Origin: Nemopilema nomurai
Taxonomy: Eukaryota; Cnidaria; Scyphozoa; Rhizostomeae; Rhizostomatidae
Assembly: GCA_003864495.1 (NCBI GenBank)
Contig: ML133400.1
Location: forward strand, 1,108,575-1,172,574
Direction of reading: 5' to 3'
Length of the DNA: 64,000 bases
Shown here: one piece after another, positions 59,801 to 64,000 of the stretch
Position numbering within the stretch: the stretch's first letter is position 1
Layout: each line of letters begins with the position of its first letter
Notes under the pieces: generated by a model
Database searches by the model: none
Told to the model about the DNA's origin: nothing
Seen by the model: the letters and a program-made list of their open reading frames with translations, nothing else
Made by a program: the position numbers and the translations under genes

Positions 59801-62800
59801 CTTCCTGTTAAAGATTATCTTTTAAAAGTATCCACATCGAGTACTAGCTCTACAGCACGTCACTTACTTTTGATGTGGATGAGGTGAGACTAATGTCAGA
59901 TATGGTATAAGGTTATGAAACTTATTAGGTAAGTATAAAATGTTTGAAGGAATTGGATGAGTTAATCAATATGTATACAATATGAGTAGAAACCAGGCAT
60001 TTTTAATGGAAAAAAACCAAAGAGCCAGGCAATTAGGATGCCTGCTATGGAATCACAAAAGGTTGAAAATCCCTTCTTTGATCAAACTAGGATGTAGTAT
60101 TGACTGAAAGTCTAACCTTTCAGCAACGAAAGTTTGAATTTTATCCACTTTGATTTTTTGAAGCCCAAAGTTATGAAATTTTTCAACTTTTCATTTTCGT
60201 GCATTCTTAAAGGACCAGCATTTGAATCTAAAAGGCAATGACAGCTTGAATTGCTCAGTTACCTGTAGCACCTCTGGTCTAGTTTTAGAAAATGTATAGG
60301 TGTCAGGGGTTTCATTTGATCTTAATCTGAAAATTTTATCCTTATGTTTGGAAAAAATTGTTGTTTTTCAAAAATTCCCATTTTTGTTCATTTTTGATAC
60401 CAGGTAAGCTAATGATAATGGATTTCTAGACTGCTCCAACCACTGAATTATAACTACCCCCAAAATGTATTTTACACCAAAAGAAGATCTGGACTTGAGC
60501 TTTATCTGTGATTATGGTAATTCCAGGTCAAAATCTTAAACATCTTCAATTTCACCTACTTTTCTGCAACTTCAAAGCATTTTCAGGCTTGCGCAATTTT
60601 CAGTTTTGATTGGCTGTGGCTATAGATGATAGATTTTTGTGTAGTTTCAATGGATTACTTCAGGCAACAGATACTTTAAGTATCTTAAAATACTACATTT
60701 ATTTAATTTTGGCATTTAAAAATAGGAAAAAATTTATTTTTTGAATATTTTGGCAATACGTAAAATTTGAAATGCCAATATTTCAAAAATGACAGAAGAT
60801 ATTAATCACAAATTTAGACAGTTCAAATTTCTTATGAACACTATCAAATAGTGAAAAAATGAAGAAAATTTGAAGACATGACTTGACATGCATTTGTTGA
60901 TCTTGGCTGGAATGACCCATGGGTCATAAAACAATGGCATCCCCTTTATCAGCAGGTTTCATAATTATGTCCCAACAGGAATGTAAGGTTCTGATGCATT
61001 CAATTTCTGTTAGGGTGAGGTTATGGGTGTTTGAGGTAGCAGCTGTCTTAATGGTTCTCTTAATATCAGCTGTTAATATCAGCTGAAAAGTGGTCAAATA
61101 CTGTTGCAATTGGGGGTAGAAATCATCTGGGGTGAAATTATTTGTTTCTCAAGGGTTCTGGTTTTGTTCCCATTTAAAAAGACTTAAGTTATAAAAAGGT
61201 TTTTATCAAAAGGGCTATTTTTGTGTTTCTGTGCTTCTTAAATTTGTGCTTCTTATAAGCTAGAGAAGGGGTCCTCTAGAGGCATTCAAGTGAAGACCTG
61301 TTAATCATATTCAAATCAAATGGCAATACCACTCTTTGTATAAGGGCATTTATGTTTAAAATTACCTTCAAAGTTGACTTTGTTCTTCTATTGCTTCGTC
61401 TGACTTGGAAATGGGATGTCAACACACTCTGCTTTAAGCCATCAGTTGGTTCACTTCAAAGTTAAAAAGTTTTATAGATGTATGAATTTGGGAGAAGTAA
61501 ATCTTGAAAACCAGAAGCACAAATAAAAGCACTAATTTACCAGGAAAAGGTCAATTTAATCCTTTTAAATAAAACAATTATAAATAAAAAATACAACTGA
61601 TTGTTCAAGATCTTTGATGTAGTGTTTTGATTTTGTTCAAAGCATTTGGCAAAGGAATCATTAAAAGTTAGGTCTCTAGACACAATTTTTCTCCATATGA
61701 AAAATGTGAAAGGTTCAAATTTAAAATATAAACAGCTCAATCACCTTTGCAAAAAAAGATAAATTGCAATAGCTATTAATAACAATATTGAATAACTCCA
61801 GCTCTGACAAAACCGAACAAGTCCAACCAAGCACTATTCAAAATCAAATATGTACTAGATAAAATTTCAAAGCATCAAACTCTTGCTATCCCCAAAATTC
61901 TGGGAAAATAAGTTTGCTTTGTTGATTTAAAAATAACTTCCAGCAGGGTATCAATGCTTTAGCATTGATATAATTCTGTGTTTGTGGCCTAGGTATCACA
62001 ATCCATATATTCTTTTTAGGCTAGGCTATTCAGAACTTTTTGAAACACTAATTGCTGGGGACAATATCTGTAGAATAACAGCAAACATTTAATGATTTAC
62101 TGTGTAAAAGCCAATCACATCTGGTTGCATGTTTTTGCATGGCTCATTGGATTTAGTAAAAAAATAGAATGATACCTCTTTTCCTTTTTTGAAACTTTGG
62201 TGTCTTTGGCTTGGTTTGCTTGCTCTGTCTTCTTTTTTCTAGATGTGCTCCTCTTTTTCTTAACTGTAGGGGCTTTAGTAGATTTCTCTTCCAAAATTTT
62301 AATTTCATTGTTTGTTTCCTTGGCCTGTAGGGGTTCCTCTGTAGATCTTCTAATAGTTAATACAAGTCTCTTGTTGTTATTTGACTCCTTTAGATAACAG
62401 ACTAGACTTCCAGGAGACCCAGATTGTGTTGAAGCTTTGACACTTTTTTTGTCCTATGAATTCAAAGTGCTTGGAATGTTGAATTAAGGAGGCTTTAGGG
62501 CAATTTCAAACCAAAATCTTTGGCACTCATAACAAGATTCCGCCCCTAGATAACAATTGACTTTGGAAATCACACTTGAATGTACCAAACTCTACCTACC
62601 ATGACCATTCTGTAAAACAGCTTAAAAACTTTATGTATTATAGTTCAGTCAGAATGTCACTTTTTCTTGGAATGAAATTATTACAGTGATCAAGAGCATA
62701 AACAAAGTAAAGTATTAAGTTCAGAGCATAAAAAATCTCAGGAAGGGTAGTTGCATATCATTAGCTATCGCAGAGATATTCGAATAGTGGAGGCAAATGT

Positions 62801-63199
62801 TTGTAGTCCTTCAAGCAATGTCTAACTAGTTAACTGCTGGTGGGACAAGATTTTCTGCATGCAGTACCTTAACACTATGTTTTGCATTTTAGGAAATCAG
62901 CATGGCGCGTGCTTCGTTCTTACACTATCACTTTGACAAGTCAAAACTTCTGGCCCAATATCTGTGAAAAAAATCAAATAACTAGGATTTCTTACCATTT
63001 TCAGTGTCACATTTGGCCCGGTAGAACTGCTTCTTGTTTAGGCCGCGTCGCTGAAACACGAACGATTTGTTATCAAAATTTGAATTTGTGCCTGGGTACC
63101 AGTCTTTCCTCCATCACATGTTCCTTGCGCGGACTGATAGTTATCCTAGAGAAACACGCGGGCACCCGCAGGTTTCTTACCTTTTCAAGACGAGGTTTT
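56842..63199 (-). CDS. KMT5A: KMT5A/SETD8-type histone H4-K20 monomethyltransferase
   Basis: Adds one methyl group to histone H4 Lys20 in the nucleus. Minus-strand exons: (63199?)-63181, 63050-62996, 62961-62924, 62453-62176, 61453-61366, 58131-58072, 57815-57625, 57055-56842. The last seven sum to 924 nt with consistent phases. The N-terminus is Lys-rich. Exon 61453-61366 holds the PIP-like motif QSVLTSHF followed by VRRSNRRTK, the counterpart of human KLTDFYPVRRSSRK. The SET domain follows: EKGRGIFASKEFKRGD, GCYSYFFEY, then Cys completed across the splice and IDATKESDRLGRLLNHSK, LILVAKRDV, and GEELLYDYGERNKSAVESHP ending WLKT. All SET signatures (GRG, RLxNHS, ELLYDYG) are present. The ATG was not found: no in-frame ATG precedes 63181, so a further 5' exon is likely. 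Confidence 0.93.
57058..57131. repeat. 20-bp tandem repeat at the end of the last KMT5A intron
   Basis: Unit GAAAGAAAGTGTACTCTGTG, about 3.5 copies. It begins directly beyond the acceptor at 57056-57057, so in the transcript it forms the pyrimidine/CA-rich stretch before the final exon. Confidence 0.85.
58132..58920. other. KMT5A intron, nothing recognised
   Basis: AT-rich with one GC-richer patch (58560-58780). I saw no coding, repeat or RNA signature that I could support. Confidence 0.4.
58926..61109 (-). pseudogene. Broken Penelope-like retroelement in a KMT5A intron
   Basis: Three minus-strand pieces occur in the correct order for a Penelope reverse transcriptase. 61109-60924 carries the N-terminal LTLTEIECIRTL...IIMKPADKGDAIVL. 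59572-59177 carries the RT core (VKSLYTNIQQDEGI, FEFVLKGNKFSFNGQ, then NAMSTPFAPNFAMIFM, where active elements have GTAMGTKMAPxYANLFM). 59177-58926 carries the C-terminal end (YWHLIFAN, then PVLALARRPDLQNQLV, matching the conserved P.LAYRR..NLRD.LV). The catalytic Asp-Asp box is not seen between the last two pieces. A gap of about 1.35 kb separates the first two and holds foreign sequence. No GIY-YIG endonuclease was found. The copy is old and inactive. Confidence 0.75.
59640..59830 (+). pseudogene. Fragment of a transposon-type C-terminal domain (YYACTY...WYIG...KFMHPKG)
   Basis: The plus-strand frame reads AGSYYACTYEKEWYIGLAQN, then VRKKFMHPKGFAKQYF and RYDEC before a stop, after which LPVKDYLLKV continues. 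The pattern (tyrosine/tryptophan start, KFMHP.G, aromatic-Pro, Asp-Glu-Cys) resembles a Tudor-like small domain found at the end of many uncharacterised invertebrate transposon proteins. It sits inside the Penelope remnant on the opposite strand, so it is probably a later insertion or a cassette. Family identity is from memory of the motif only. Confidence 0.35.
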
Positions 63200-63388
63200 C
63201 TGTCAATGGCGGAAAATTTTTCACTGCAAATGTAGGCTTTTTTCCATGAACAACAACCCAAGATAATTCCGTGCGTGCACTCAAATGATGGTCGAAGAAA
63301 CAGAGTTCAGTCATTTGATAAATGATTGCCACAGCAATTGATAGCTAGTTTGCCTAGTTTTTTTTAAATCTGAAAAGAATATATCACA
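63200..63388. promoter_or_regulatory. Divergent promoter region between KMT5A and the rightmost gene
   Basis: At most 190 bp separate the last recognised KMT5A coding bases (minus) from the start codon of the plus-strand gene at 63389. Both genes should therefore be driven from this stretch. No TATA box stands out. A minus-strand ATG (63316) opens 45 codons into the 63181 donor, but its phase does not fit the next KMT5A exon. Confidence 0.5.
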
Positions 63389-63559
63389 ATGACGGAGAAA
63401 GAATTAATTCAAAGGTTTAGAAAGCTGCATATGAGTGCAGGCGCTGATGATCAATTTCAAATGGACGCAAACAACCTTTTAGATCAACTCATATCTCTGG
63501 CACATGAATGCTTTCTTGCCGACCCGCGACGAAAAACAGCTCAAAATATGACAGAAGAG
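63389..63559 (+). CDS. First coding exon of an unidentified gene (continues past the window)
   Basis: ATG at 63389 follows an A-rich context (CACAATGACG). It opens 57 codons beginning MTEKELIQRFRKLHMSAGAD and ending ...RRKTAQNMTEE at a donor GAAGAG|GTTTGA (phase 0). The composition is typical of a soluble helical protein (LLDQLISLAHECFLADPRRK). I do not recognise the family. No second exon was seen in the remaining 440 bp, which fits an intron longer than the window. It is arranged head-to-head with KMT5A. Confidence 0.55.
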
Positions 63560-64000
63560 GTTTGATGTTGGCTCATTCAATAAGTTATTGATGTGCTACT
63601 CTGTGAAACAAAATCTTAAAATATTTTATGAAAATTGTCTCTCTTGCTTACTAGAAATGAAAATGTATGTTTTTTTCAAAAGCTTTTTACGATTTAACGT
63701 TAAATGGTGTATTATCTGCCAAGCTACAAGTCACAATGCTCTACATTCATTGCATTCTATGTTGTTTAATATTTATCTAGAAAGTTTCTGTTTAGTATTT
63801 TGGTATTTTGTAATGCTTCATATCTTTAAGATACCCCTGAGGGGCTTTGATGCAGTTTTAAAATTACTTTAATGACAACTTATTCTTTTGAGAGTCAAGA
63901 CCACTTAGTATATATTGGATGAAATTAACTGCGTTTTTCTTAAGCAACTTTTTCAAATAAGATGAATTGAGCCATAATATCTTTTGCATTTGTCGCATTT
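63560..64000. other. Presumed intron of the rightmost gene
   Basis: AT-rich, no coding motif. An open frame at 63588-63872 is Phe/Leu/Cys-rich and has no splice or family support. Confidence 0.4.

Overview
The window looks like nuclear DNA of an invertebrate animal. Genes are split into many short exons with GT-AG introns of roughly 100-800 bp, the DNA is AT-rich, and animal-only families occur: nitric oxide synthase (NOS), an adhesion GPCR, SMIM8 and KMT5A. Several transposon classes (Ty3 LTR, TTAA-flanked DNA element, hAT, LINE, Penelope, a small TA-flanked MITE) lie between and inside genes. A cnidarian such as an anthozoan fits the gene and transposon mix, but nothing in the sequence proves the taxon.

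Layout. 1-8.9 kb: a DNA transposon of about 2.3 kb (1257-8841, TTAA target duplication, long inverted termini) carries a spliced gene with a P2X7-tail-like cysteine motif on the minus strand. A young Ty3/gypsy retrotransposon (2958-8233, apparently identical 220-bp LTRs) sits inside that gene's intron. 8.9-12.6 kb: decayed hAT (plus) and LINE (minus) pieces. 11.8-24.1 kb: a complete 26-exon NOS gene on the plus strand (1362 codons; every splice phase agrees). 25.5-36.2 kb: a complete 14-exon adhesion GPCR on the minus strand (1077 codons; signal peptide, Ig-like, hormone-receptor motif, GAIN/GPS, 7TM), with an 840-bp purine tract in one intron. 38.4-38.6 kb: single-exon SMIM8 (minus). 42.2-53.3 kb: an unidentified coiled-coil protein of about 1100 residues (minus, about 24 exons). 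56.8-63.2 kb: KMT5A/SETD8 histone H4K20 methyltransferase (minus), with a broken Penelope retroelement in an intron. 63.4 kb: first exon of a divergently transcribed unknown gene running off the right edge.

The host genes have separate jobs (NO signalling, adhesion/G-protein signalling, a small mitochondrial-type membrane protein, a probable centrosome/cilium coiled coil, chromatin) and show no operon-like arrangement. The most notable points are a near-textbook -1 ribosomal frameshift signal in the Ty3 element, the transposon-in-transposon intron arrangement, a NOS that lacks both elements used for calcium control in vertebrate nNOS and eNOS, and a KMT5A whose PCNA-degron residues differ from the human ones.
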